Assembly (NCBI GenBank): GCA_039619475.1
Contig: CM077115.1
Location: 157,393,774 to 157,457,773, forward strand
Length of the DNA: 64,000 nucleotides
Source of the DNA: Icerya purchasi
Lineage: Eukaryota > Arthropoda > Insecta > Hemiptera > Monophlebidae
Direction of reading: 5' to 3'
Positions 24,615 through 38,000 of the stretch are shown here, piece after piece (position 1 is the stretch's first letter; each line of letters opens with the position of its first letter). The notes beneath the pieces are model-generated. The model saw nothing but the letters and a program-made list of their open reading frames with translations. It was not told the DNA's origin and made no database searches. The translations under genes and the position numbers were made by a program.

Positions 24615-24682
24615 ATACCACTTCATTTGGCATCCCTGGTGGGGAATTAAAATATAACGCCTAAAACACAAATATACCGTTT
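24615..24682 (+). repeat. Right copy of the 68-bp flanking repeat
   Basis: Direct copy of 21441-21508. It ends the purine-rich region and is followed by ordinary AT-rich intergenic DNA. Confidence 0.85.
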
Positions 24683-25501
24683 CAACCGTTAACGGTGCGT
24701 ACAAATAATTAATAGATTCTACAAAGCAGTATCTCTGATTGCAGTTTTATCTGATAAAAAATATTATTTAAATAACATTCTTGCATATTTGGTATTTTCA
24801 TACTCCATTAGTATTAAAAAATATCATTCCATTATATGTAATGACAGAAGGTTAATGAATTAGTCAACATCATCGCAACTTTTGGCTAAAATATCATTTT
24901 GTTTGTTATGAAATATGAAATTTAAGAAAAATTGCTTATTTTTAGGTAAAATACAAGATTTTCAATTAAAATTATTCACAATAGTGAATTATTGTACATA
25001 AGCTAGTGATACAGAATCTTACAAAAGTGTTTATTTGATGCAAATTTGTATGGATATGTTCTTAGTGTGTAATTTATATATTCACTGTGTAGTAAAATAC
25101 AATCATCATGCTAGTGAAACGTTATTGAGTTCATACATCACTACATTTGTTCATTATTACATGATCATGTTTGAGTGATTACATTTCTTGATATATTGAA
25201 GCAATATATTATCCAAATATTCCCTTTACAGATTTATTTTATCAAAATTCTTGAATATTGGTGTGATATACTACTTCTTTTTCATAAAATAGAATTAGGA
25301 AGAATTAATTTGCTACCATGTTCAAGAATTATGGAATTTCAAATGAGCCTAACTATATTATACAGATACTAAAAAGTTGTCCCTTGATCTCTTCTATCTC
25401 CTATTGTTCAAACGTTTGTAATTTTGCTGAGCATGCTGAATCTTTAGTCACAATGAAAGGTATAATATATTTCTGCATATGCAATCGCCACCATAGTTGT
25501 G
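24683..25501. other. Intergenic, no feature recognised
   Basis: AT-rich sequence without credible gene or repeat. Confidence 0.4.
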
Positions 25502-25700
25502 CAGTCAAGCATGATATTTTATGCTCTAAAAATTCTGTATGTTAAATTAAAGTTAACTACAATTTACATTAACATAATGCTAAATTCAAAACAAAGAAAT
25601 CTAACTTTTCACACCACAAAGGGAGAAAGACACACATTTTTCGCCCTTTTTTGAACCTTTATCCAATTTCAAAAGTTTCATTAAAGAAATATTCCTGACA
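25502..25700 (-). repeat. Fragment of the satellite family
   Basis: CAGTCAAGCATGATATTTTATG and the following 110 bases align with 9846-9960, including the ACATAATGCTAAATTCAAAAC stretch. Only the edge of the unit is present; the GGCGCC core is missing. Confidence 0.6.
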
Positions 25701-26345
25701 AATAGCTATATTTCTATCAATGTATCAAGATTTTCGAAAACAATCAGTTCTTTGGGAACCGAATCTTTGAACCAGTTCTTTATAGTGAACTAATCCGTAA
25801 AAAGAACTGCAAAACCCATCGATAGTTTTAAGACAAGTCGCAAGAGGCAATCTAAATAAAAAATAGGTGTCGAAGGTTATTTTAAGTTTTTATTTTGATC
25901 AAAGTAAAAACAGATTTTTTTGTACTTAAAATTTGTCGCATAAAAATTTACTCAGTACAAAAAGATTTTCAGTAAATAATTAAATTTCAACTATCTTCCT
26001 AAATAATTAATTACTGAATAACTGTTTTCATATTGTCACAATTTCAGCTGAAAATATTTAAAACATAGAATATTTAATTAATCCATAAAATTTCTATTTA
26101 TTATTTAAAAAAATAAAACAGTGCAAATGATAATATATGAATAAATATACAAAAGTAAAATAGTATTTACAACAAATACTTTCTAAATATGTTACTGTTA
26201 ATATATTTTTGTTTCGAAATAATAAAAATTACTGACGACTACACTTTAAATAAATTTGATTTGAAATTTAGAATCAAAAATCAAAATACAAAACGAATGT
26301 ATTTCGCAGATCTCGAATAGCAGGAATTTCGATATTGAATAGAAA

Positions 26346-26352
26346 TATCGAT
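26346..26352 (+). promoter_or_regulatory. TATCGAT motif upstream of RpL3
   Basis: A DRE-core-like TATCGAT lies about 150 bases before the RpL3 start codon, with a second CGATAT 20 bases upstream. DREF-type sites are common at housekeeping promoters in insects. In DNA this AT-rich, chance occurrence is possible. Confidence 0.3.
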
Positions 26353-26494
26353 GTTAGGAATAGCGGAGAAATGTGGAAATAAAAAACATTTTATTGTCTT
26401 CAACGGTGTGTTACGGTTAGTTGAAGTGCTAGGTTTGCACGTGTAAATTTTTCCATATTGGAAATTACAACGTTTGTAAATTTCAATTTATATA

Positions 26495-29400
26495 ATGGTT
26501 AGTAAACGTTTTTCATATTTATGAATTGAGTTTATGTGTAGATTTTGTATGAATCTTTCATTATTAAATGTGATGTTTTCTTGGTTTTTAATATTTTTAG
26601 TCGCATCGTAAATTTAGTGCTCCTAGGCATGGTTCTATGGGATTTTACCCCAAGAAAAGAGCACGTCGCCATCGCGGTAGAGTGAAGTCTTTTCCAAAAG
26701 ATGATCCAAAAAAACCAATTCATTTAACTGGTTTTCTCGGTTATAAAGCTGGTATGACTCATGTTGTTCGAGAAGCCGACCGGCCAGGATCAAGTAAGTA
26801 TTTCCTTTCTCTTTGTTTGATATATAGTGCGATATTTGAATAACTGAAAATTATAAATGAAATTTTTAGAAATCAATAAAAAGGAAGTTGTTGAACCGGT
26901 TACTGTTATTGAAACTCCTCCTATGGTTGTTGTCGGTGTTGTCGGTTATATAGAAACACCACATGGCTTGAAAGCATTAGCAACCGTCTGGGCTGAACAT
27001 TTATCAGAAGATTGCAGACGTCGGTTTTATAAGAATTGGTAATTACTTTATTATAATTGATTTTTTAATTTGATGTCGGTTTTTAAATTAAAATTTCTAT
27101 TACCGAGTTCATTTGCAGTACATAATTTAAGTTGTTTAATATTTAGAGTTAATTTGAAAGTGAACATTCTGACTTGTAATGAATTTTGCGAAATTTTAAA
27201 ACAGTGTATTTAATCAACGCTTTACTCTGATTTCTAAAATTCGAACTGTAATTTACATAATTTGATTTTTTAGTAATGATCTTTATTAAATAAAATCACG
27301 GTTTATTGTGTTTTCTGTAACCAGTTGAAATAAACAGAATTATTGACGGTATTTGATTTTAATAATGAATAAAGATAAAGCGATTAATTTATTAAATTAA
27401 AATGACATTTTTGATAATTATAGATTATAATAAAAACCTCAAAAAAGTTATATAAATAGCAAAGTGGTTGCATGTTTGACTACATGTTTAAATAGTATTG
27501 TAGGTATTGTGTGTTATGAACAGTAACTTATTGTTTAGTAATATATCATTAAAACAATGTGTTCAGCTCTCCTCTCCTATACGGATGAGAGAAAACTGAC
27601 AAAAAGCTTTCTTTTGTGTCAGTGATGTGGAGATAAATGGTCTCTCTTGCTGCTTGAAGATGAGACATCTCCATTTTGCATTTGATTATTTCATACAGGT
27701 ATAAAGCCAAGAAACGTGCATTTACAAAGGCTTCAAAAAAATGGCAAGATGAATTGGGACGTAAAGTGATCGATAAGCAACTGTCTAAAATTGCTAAGTA
27801 CTGCAAGGTCGTTCGTATCATCGCTCATACTCAAGTAATTACTTCGATTAAATTCTTTACTTTAAATTGTCACGTGTTACATTTTTGCCGAATGAGTTCT
27901 GTGGAACATTATTGCTTATAAAAATAATTCCTGAATGTAATCTTATTAAATATTACATATTATGTATTCTTGTGGAAAGTTTATTTTCTTACGTTGTTTT
28001 TATAATTATCCAGAAGTTGGTCGTGAAAATTATTTATTTAACTCATTACTTACCTGATTCATTAATTAGACATCTAATATTAATGATACAAGCGATTTCG
28101 AAATGTTATTTTAGTAAAAATGTTCAGATAATTTTTATTTACACAGTAGTGAGTTGGTTAAGGTGTTCAAGTAGTGAACTTCATTCAATTCAAATTATCC
28201 AATTTGAGTTACTAAGTCAAGAATGTAGATTGATCATAAGTATTAAGCAGAATAGTAATGTTACATCAATTGGATTATAAATATATGCGTGATCTATTAT
28301 TTCACATGTTATTTCTCGTTTTAAACGCAATATTTTAATACTAAAAGATTGCGATTAAATTCTTAGTTAATTTTAATTAAATTAGTATGAAAAAATTGAA
28401 ATAAATGCTAATTGAAATCTAATTTTCAGTAATTATTAAATTATATATTTAATAACATTTATGATTTCATATAGTCAACATTAATCATTTAATTTTCCGC
28501 ACTGTCCTATGTAACTACTAATGCTAAACGAAATACAAAACATTAACTCATAGGAATTTATTTAAATTAAGGAAATATAATGAAACATAGACTAGTTTTG
28601 GATCGTGATTTGGAACTAGTCGATGTTTTATATTATATTTTCTTAATTTAAATAAATTTCTATGAGTTATGCGTTTGTATTTTGTTTAATATTAATAGTT
28701 CTATTAATCGCTGTGATACTACTACAGCTTCCTCATAAGTTATTTTTTTTAAAGTTGCTAACATTTATGCAGTTGTTAAAGTCAGTTTGCTAGCTTCGTA
28801 TATTTAATAAAACTGAACTCATCGAATAATAATCGAAGCCGTTCTTCCTTAAACAAATTAATTGTACATTAATCAGAAAACTAACATTTTGAAATCTCCC
28901 ATCGCTATTTAATATATCAAAATAGTTTGCAAACTGATTCTCTAATTCTGAATTAAATATTTTGAAAGGATTATTTGGTATTTAAATGTTATAATTAAAC
29001 GAAATTTGTGCAGATGAAACTGTTGAAGTTCCGTCAAAAGAAATCCCATATAATGGAAATTCAAATTAATGGTGGTACCGTTCCAGAAAAAGTAGCTTGG
29101 GCAAAGGAACATCTTGAGAAACCGATCCCTGTTAACCATGTCTTTGCTCAAGATGAAATGATAGATTGTATTGGTGTTACTAAAGGAAAGGGTTATAAAG
29201 GTAAATATTCTATTTCTCTGTAATTCATGTATATTTGGCATTCAGCAGCAATGATGACATTCACGCATACGGTTAGAACAAACCTGATAAAAAATTGATG
29301 ATACTAGGGCGGTCTGAGTTGTTTTATGCCTCTGATTTGTTTATTAAATTTTTACACATTATACGATCACACTTAACTGATGACCAAATGTTTACATATT

Positions 29401-32400
29401 TCTGTTCAATCAACGTATCACTTGTTTTATTTCTTATATAATAAAAGTGTTCAGATATATAGTGAGTGCAATGTTTTAACGGTTTAATGTACTCAACTAA
29501 AATATAGTTCGTCAAAGTTACCGGTTGAGTAAGGCAAATCTAATTACATTTATGAGTCATCATTTGCGATTTATTTAAATTAGGCATAAACCGTAAATGA
29601 AATAACTTACTGGAATGAGAATAAAGCAGTGATAACAATTTTTAACTGAATTTCTATGAAGTAATTACAATTATCAAACGAAATATAATAAAATTAATTG
29701 TGAAAAATACAGAAGTTGGATTTATGTGTATAAACTTTAGTAGTAAAAATTGAGTTGTTAATCCGATTCAAAAATTAATCGTGAGTAAATTTTTGGATTC
29801 TGTTTCCTTCAAATACACAATGATTAGTTGGTATAAAATAGTGTTTGCTGTAAGTACATGTGTATTGTACAGTGTGTTAGTTAATGATGTTAACACTTAT
29901 ATGGGGATTTAACTTTGGCGCGCTCTATAAGAAAAACAAAAAATCAGAGAGGCCAAGTTTAAATCTACGAAATGTAGAGTGATTCTTCCTCTACAAAATG
30001 AGCGTAAAACGAAGTCGATACGTTGCGATATCACAGAATAGTACCACTTTGAACGCACAGGAATCGGCTACTTATCACTAGCTTGACGAGGTGGGGTAGG
30101 ACACAATACCGGTTATCAGTTACGATGACGCCGTTCTCGTTCTATTCTGATGAAGTTTAGTGAAACTGTTTCGTATATTTTCTTGTTTAACGTCTCGAAG
30201 GTTTTTTTTTTCATTCTGTTCATAATTTGAATGCCGTTTTGATAATTATTGCCATTTTTTATGCGCTATTCCTAGTATCGCTTAATTTTCTATGTTTCAT
30301 TTTTCGTGAAGTAATGTCGCCGCGTACAGCTAAAGTGATACCAAAAAAACTAAAAGCAGATCGTCTGTCAATTGCCCAACGGATTGAATTGTACAAATCT
30401 CCTACAGTTGTTCGTCAACAATTTAAAAAACACTTTAAACGTGATCCGCCAAGCCGCCTGACTATTTATCGAATTCGTGATAAGTTTCAACGTACAGGTT
30501 CGGTTGCCAATTGCATAAAAGGTACATCTGGACCTTTAGTTTCACGAAGAACGAACGAAAACATTGTAAAAGTAAGAGATTTTGTGAAATCTAACCAGTT
30601 TCCATCTACCAGAAGAATTGCATTAGCTTTCAATATGTCGAATTATACAGCTCAGAAGATTTTACGCAAAGACCTCGAAATGTATCCTTATGTTCTACAA
30701 CGCGTTAAGAAATTGAAACCTCAAGATAAAGTAAAAAGAGTAGAAGTGTGCCGAATTATTTTAGCAATTTCTTACATGGAACCAAACATGAAGGATCGAA
30801 TAATTTTTAGCGACGAAGCTATCTTTCACACAAGTGGATTTGTAAACAAAAAGACATGCATCATCTGGGGCGAACAAAAACCAGATATGGTTCAAGAATT
30901 TGTACGAAACAGTCCGAAAGTAAATGTATGGTGTGGTGTATGTTCAAAAGGAATTATCGGCCCATATTTTCATAAAGGCGATTCTGTTAACGGAGTGAAG
31001 TACCTGGAGTTGTTGAACGATTTTCTTCTCGAAAACATACCATTAGGAATTCGGCGGACCGCTTATTTTCAGCAAGACGGGGCCACAGCTCACTTCACTC
31101 TTCCAGTTAGAAGTTTTTTGGACAAAAATTTCGCAAAATGTTGGATTGGCCGAGCAGGACCTATTCCGTGACCGCCTTATAGCCCCGATCTTACTGTATG
31201 TGACTTCTGGTTATGGGGTTACGTGAAAACGAGAGTTTACTCACAACCAATCGCTAATTTAAACCAGCTGAAAGCCAGGATCACTCAAGTAATTCAAGAC
31301 ATTCCTCCAGAAATGTGTAGAAATGCAGTGTATTCCTCATTCGATTGATTTGAACTTTGCCTAACAGTTGATGGAGATCAAACTGAAAAGTACTATCACT
31401 AATTTCGAATTTAGTACGCACGTACGTATTTTCCTATGTTTCATAATTTTTCTCTTATTTTTTGTGAAGCAGATAAATTTTGCTGTTTATTTTGAATAAA
31501 TTTCCCAAGTAACTGTATAATGTATGAATATTTTTTTCCTGTTTTTGAAAATTAATTTTCTAGCCATAATTGTGATTTGTTTTTCAAAAATCAGTTTTTC
31601 AATAAATTTTGTACTACGTTTTTCACTCATTTTTTGTTAATTTCTCTACTTAAATGAAGTCAAAAAATAAAACCCTTATTATGGTTGGATTCAGGAAGAT
31701 TTTTTCTATCTTTGCTACATTTACTCCAAAGTTGTAGGATTCGAAGGTTTCTTGGTAGAGCGCGCCAAAGTTAAATCCCCATATAAGTGTTAACATCATT
31801 AACTAACACACTGTATTTTATTCGGTATTTTCATTTATCGTTGAATACAAATGTAATAGGCAATATAGCTTGGATTATATGGAAAGCACGTCAGAAAGGA
31901 TCTGTTGAGAAGCTTGATTCGTATTGTAAATATCTTATTGTATTTAGAGTGATGATGATGTAATATTTGTCTCTTAACAAAATAAATTGTCATTATCGAG
32001 TTGTAATTTCCCGATTAAGTAAGATCAATTCTACATTATTTTTTAAAAACGGCAACATAATTTATAATAAAATTAAAATATTTAAAAGTTTTGTAGAAAA
32101 TTTATTTTTATGGAAAAACGTTAATTGCGAAGTTGGCTAGCTCATTTTGGGATCACATAAATATATATTGTAGAATTGAAATGCTACGCATCCATTCACA
32201 CAATTACAGGTTTTTAATATATGTGTATATCGCGTGCAGTAGCATCAATATTTGCTGAAAATTTTATTAAGAACACAAATGTGATGAATAGCATTTAATC
32301 TCTTAATTCAAATTGAAGATACGAATGTTGCCTTCCTTCTGATTTGTGCTGCTTAATATAATTTTCTAAACTTCACATTGTGCATGATTCGTGAATTCGA

Positions 32401-35052
32401 TATTTTTACTTCAAATGACTACTTGCCATAGGTGTGACTTCTCGTTGGCATACAAAGAAATTACCTCGAAAAACGCACAAGGGTTTAAGAAAGGTAGCTT
32501 GTATCGGTGCTTGGCATCCTAGCAGAGTTCAGTTTACAGTTGCGCGTGCTGGTCAGAAAGGCTATCATCACCGAACTGAAATAAACAAAAAAATATACCG
32601 TATCGGTCAAGGAATTCACACTAAGGACGGAAAGGTGAGTATTGATGTTATGGGCCGTAAAAAGCTCATTTGAAATATTTAATTCTCAACTTCAACCGAT
32701 GAGGGAATCTCGTTTCCTTTAACGGGTCTGGGGATACGTTTCATCGTATCAGTGCCAACCGTTACATCGTACATTAACATAATCCGTCTCTGTTCGTCTA
32801 GGCGAATATTGAATTGTGGTTATAAGTCGGCATTATTCCGTAACTGTAATAGCCATTTTGGCAGTGAACTATTCGTAGACCATGCCGAATACATTTAAAT
32901 ACTAAAAATCTTACGTTTTCTTTTTAAAATAAAGTTGGATTTTTCTTTGATCGTAGTTTTGTTTAGTTACATCGTAATCGTTATGGTAATAGTAACGTAT
33001 ATTATATAAAGTTTTTAAGATTTTATTTCTGCTGAAAAATAAAGAAAATGGCTGCCGAAAAAGAAATGTATGCTTTTATAATTTATTTCATATCATGACC
33101 TTAAAAAGTAAAATCATGATTTAACAGTAACATGGTGTAATAGTCTTTTTGTCAAATGTTCTCTAAGAAATTGCACTTTGAAAGATATGGCAATCTAATG
33201 AAAATGGTTATTCACAAAAGGTCTACTATATTTAAAAATTTTAATTCATTCGAAATCCGGTTACCTACTTTATTTTTTGTTCATTATTTTTACCAAATGC
33301 AAGAAAAAAAAATCAAACTTACGATAACATCAAGAGTTTTTGTCTTGTAACTTCTAACATTAAACTAAGCATTAAAGATAGAACATTGTAAATATAGAAA
33401 ACCAATGAAACAGGAGAAAACAAATAAATTTAATGGTAAAAGAGAAAAATAAGTACTAGTTCAAAGATTGAAACACGGTTGCAGCATAAATGTACTTTAC
33501 TGCCTTTGTTAACCCAATAAGTCCTTCCGGAGTTCAGTATGATTTGCTGCAAGCATTGGATATTGAAGAAAAAAGAGGGAATGCTGAAAATAAAAACAAA
33601 AAGTGAATCGCTGTCTTTCAAAGCACAGGATTGCAAAATGCAAAACGGTAGATTTTAATCGCCAAGTATGAACTCGTTCTCAGCTAATTTTAAATTTATA
33701 TTGATTTAATCTACATTCTTGAAAGTTATAATATCATATTTAGCTGAACTTTAAACGCCTGTGTAATTAACATAAAACATTGAATGTATACAAACGCGTT
33801 ACAAATTTAATAAAATAACTAAATATGTTTGAACCCTTTTGTATTCATATTTAGTTACAATGCACAACATTGAAACTATATTTGTTTATATCTTAATGTG
33901 TATATAAACTTCTTTGTAATCGAATATGTATTAACGACATGTTATTAAAAAATTATTATCGTACTTGGTTTAAAATATTTTATGATGGAGGAATCTCGTT
34001 TCCTCTAACGGGTCTGGGGATACGTTTTTATCGTATCGTTGCCAACCGTAACATCAGATATTAATATGATTCATTCACATATTCATGCGAATATTGAATT
34101 GATGTCATTTCCCGGCATTATTCCGTAACTATAATAGTCGTTTTGACTCGAAGTTATTAGTAGACCATGCCGGGTACAATGTTTACATGTGAGTGTGGAT
34201 ATTATAAAAATTATTTTTTTTTATATTCTGTTCAAATGGGATTTCAGATTAAATATTTTATTTTGTACTATTACCGCTGAGTAAAATAAGTATATCGAAC
34301 AACTTTATAAAATAAGGATATTAATGTTTTTTTCCTCCCCTTAAGTAATGTTAAGTAGATACACAGTCTATAATAAAGTGCGTATAATATAATAAGACTC
34401 AAAACAGATGCGTTTTTACATTTGTGGCGCATTTCTAGTGTATTCCTCTTTTTTTACTCGCTCGTTTTTTTCTTTTAAGAAATAATGCTTTTAGATTTTT
34501 ACGGATAAAAATATATTTATTTAGTTTTTATAGATCTGCATCGTTAGTTTTGTTGTCTGTTTAAGTAAAAAATGTGAAATGTGTATGCTAAAAATGAATT
34601 ATTGTATATTGGAATAAAACGCGTTGTCTGTTTGATCTAGAAAAGGTTAGAAGTGTAAGCAAAAATATTTTCTTTCTCAGATCACTAATGGAAAGTTTTG
34701 GCTGAAAATTGACAAATTTTAATGTTTGTTCATTAACAAATTTTTAAGATTTGGATGCTTAGGATACTTTTTGGAACATAAGGAAAAGCTAGCGAAGGTG
34801 CTGAAATACTTACGTAATGTATAATACATAAAACTTGGAACTATTAAAAATAATTGCGAAACTAGTGTGTACATTTACTCTCTAGTCGATAAAAAAATAT
34901 TCTGATTTTTCTGGTAATCAAAATAATGAAACATAATATCAAAGTGGCGACGAAATTTATACTGGGTTGATAAAAAGGAAAAATTACATTTTGTGATTTG
35001 AAATTTTGTCCGTATTATTTGCTTTGCAAAATAGTAATGTGAGAATTATAAA

Positions 35053-35087
<35 letters not shown>

Positions 35088-38000
35088 ATTATTTCGCTCG
35101 CCTTTCTATTAATTAATAATAATTATATTTTTATTCTTCGATCAGCGTACCATATAAAACCGCGAAATATTCGGGATTTTTTTCCTTAATGGCTAATATT
35201 TTCTCGCGGAAAAAGTTAAAAAAATCGGGGAAACCGGGAATTTATTAAAAGAAAAAAAAACACCCTGGTTTAGTTTTGTTATGTTATTGAAATTTATTTG
35301 TTTACTTCAACTTATATTATTTATTTTTGCTTTAGTTTATATTATTAGTTGTTTAATTTATTATTACTCAAAAGTAGAGTAATTTACTAAAGTTGTTAAA
35401 AATTATTAATTTTAATATAATAAAAAAAAAAAAAAACGCAACAAAAACGTAAACATATCCCAGTTAAATTTCTTAAATATATCTTCCATCACCGGTGTAA
35501 AAAGTTTAGGTGATAAGCTATTACCTTGTTTTAATCTTTGTTAAAGGCGAATTGAATTAGTATTTTCGCTTAGTTTATACCTTAAGTTTACTCTGTGAAG
35601 CTTCTGATAACTTCTCTGTAGTGGGAGTTGATTCGGCAATTTCTTAAGATTCTTTGTATTGCTCATTGTTACATTATGTCAAATGTAATTCGTGAACATC
35701 AGATATAGTGGTATGTTATATTCCTTTACTTTTTCGATAAGTAACTTCATTGTGAGATGTTTGTGGTATTGGAAATTTTTCAAAAACCAGCTTGCTCGGG
35801 TGGTTGAGATATATCTAAATTTGCAATTAGCTTCTCGTTAATATTTTTGTAAGTAATTACGTAGTGTTAGTTTAAATTGATTGAGCGCTAATTTTCGGTT
35901 TTTCGGATGTTACTTTTCTTTTTTAACAATATAACATACTAGGTTGGTACTTGATCTGTCTCGGTGCATTTATTAAGTAGTAGATACACATTCATTCGGA
36001 TAAATAGTTTTTTATTACAACAGATATGTATGTACACGCATTTACTTGTGTAAAAACTGATCCATAAATTTAAAATCAAAATTATTCAACAAACATATTT
36101 TGTATGAATTATTTTATTAATTTTTTTTTAGTGCATTTATTTAATAATATTGTAGTGTTGGGCCTTTTTTCCTAATCCTAGTCATGTTTTTTTATTTTAC
36201 TTTTTTTTGTTTAAGTGTACATTTCGATTTGCACCAAATATCTCGACACTTGTTTATTTTCTATTATCCGATACCTGTTGCATATACATTAAAATCCATC
36301 AAAAAAATGTTAAAACTACTACAACATTTTTCTACGTGTATCTTTTCATTTATAAATGAAAATACGGAAGTTAGAAAAATAATTTTTTAATATTTATAAT
36401 TACGAAGCGACGAATATGTGTATTAGATTGTTTGCCGTAGTGAATATATTTAATAATGAAATAATGTACAGATTTTATTAGTGCATAATCAGGGTGGCTA
36501 CCCAACCGGGAATAAGCAGAGAATTTTCTTATAAAACCGGGAAAAAAATAAAAATAGTCAAACGATATTTTTAAAAATATTATCAATAGTAACAAGAAAA
36601 ACTATTATTTTTCTATAGTTCTAGTAATTTTGAAATTGGGAGGCTTTAAACCAGGCAAACTGAGAATAAACCGGGAATTTAAAAATCATATTTGAGTGGC
36701 CACCATGATAATGTGCGACTGTTTGAATTGCGTAATCGTAAAACACATTTACAATGATGGAGGAATCTCGTTTTCTCTAACGGGTCTGGAGATACGTTTT
36801 TATCGTATCTTTGCCAACCGTAACATCAGATATTAATGATTCATTCACGTATTCATGCGAATATTGAATTGATGTCATTTCCCGGCATTATTCCGTAACT
36901 ATAATAGTCGTTTTGACTCGAAGTTATTAGTAGACCATGCCGGGTACATTTCTTCGATGTGTAAATCAGTTATTTAGATTGTTGTTTCATTTTTTGGGTG
37001 TTTAAATAATGTAATTAATCGTATATTTGAGCATTATAAACGTAATTTTTTACTGAACAGGTTCAAGTGTTCTGTTTCTACGTGCACTAACCTGTTTTGT
37101 AAATGTGCGCAATAACCTTTTAAAATATCTAACATTTATAGACTTACATTTTTAAAGTATTTCGTATATAAATGTATGTAGGTAGTTAAAAACAACGCTT
37201 CAACTTTTTACGATTTAACGGAAAAAACGATCACACCAATGGGCGGATTTCCTCATTATGGAGAAGTGAATAATGATTTTATTTTGATCAAAGGTTGTTG
37301 TGTAGGACCTAAGAAACGTGTGATTACGCTGCGAAAAGTAAGTACTTTTATATAATCAATAAATAAAATGATGTAGCAAAAGATTACTATCTAATTATAA
37401 GCTTATTTTCAAAAGATGTTTTTTTTTTGTTTTTTTTTTTTTGGTTCGAACATTTTTCGTTATTTCGTCGATAGTATCCGATTCAATCAGTTTGATTAGC
37501 GCAAATATTCAGTTTGCTTAATTTTTGTTACGTTTAGTCTTCTGAAGTAGCCATTGTTAATGATGAAATCAACAGAGCCAATATATAAGATTATTTAAAT
37601 TATTATTACGGTAATACAAATGATAGGTTTGAAACAGTGTTAACTAATCTTTTATTAGTAAAAAGTAAAAATCATAATGTATCTTTAAAAAATAAAATTG
37701 ACCGAACCACTCCGAATACAGTCTACTAATTTATCTATGACAATGTGATTTAATGTATCTCTATTCCGAAAGACGTTCGCTGTGCGAGCAACCATCAAGA
37801 TTTGCTAAGAACGTTCTATTGGTTGAGTGTACGGCCTAAAAGAGAAACTAATATATATCCGTAGTCGGAAAGGACACATATATACCCAACTCCCCTAGCG
37901 AAGTTAACTTAAACATTTCTAAAAATATACCGGGTTTGGAATTTAAACGAGAAAGTAAAAACGGCTAAGAGAAAGAAATTAAATCGTATATTCTTATTAT

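Larger units (their letters stand above)
20600..24682 (+). mobile_element. LTR-retrotransposon-like relic or large non-autonomous derivative
   Basis: A 68-bp segment with TTTGG(T/C)ATCCCTGGTGGGG is present at 21441-21508 and again at 24615-24682 in direct orientation with two differences. Shorter variants of the motif (TTGGCATCCCTGTGGG at 21413, GACATCACTGGTGGGG at 21515) lie beside the first. A gag-like frame follows, then 1.7 kb of purine-rich DNA without RT, protease or integrase motifs. A start at TGTAATGTGTCC (about 20600) would fit an LTR, but no matching LTR is seen at the right end. The left boundary is a guess; the class is inferred. Confidence 0.45.

Noticed and set aside
27570..27680. 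C/D snoRNA-like boxes (GGATGAG, CTGA, GTGATGT) in RpL3 intron 3
   Set aside because: No CTGA closes the 3' side and no terminal stem forms; the boxes are in an order that does not give a guide.
37430..37470. tRNA-like B box GGTTCGAAC
   Set aside because: No A box or cloverleaf upstream; the preceding bases are a poly-T run.
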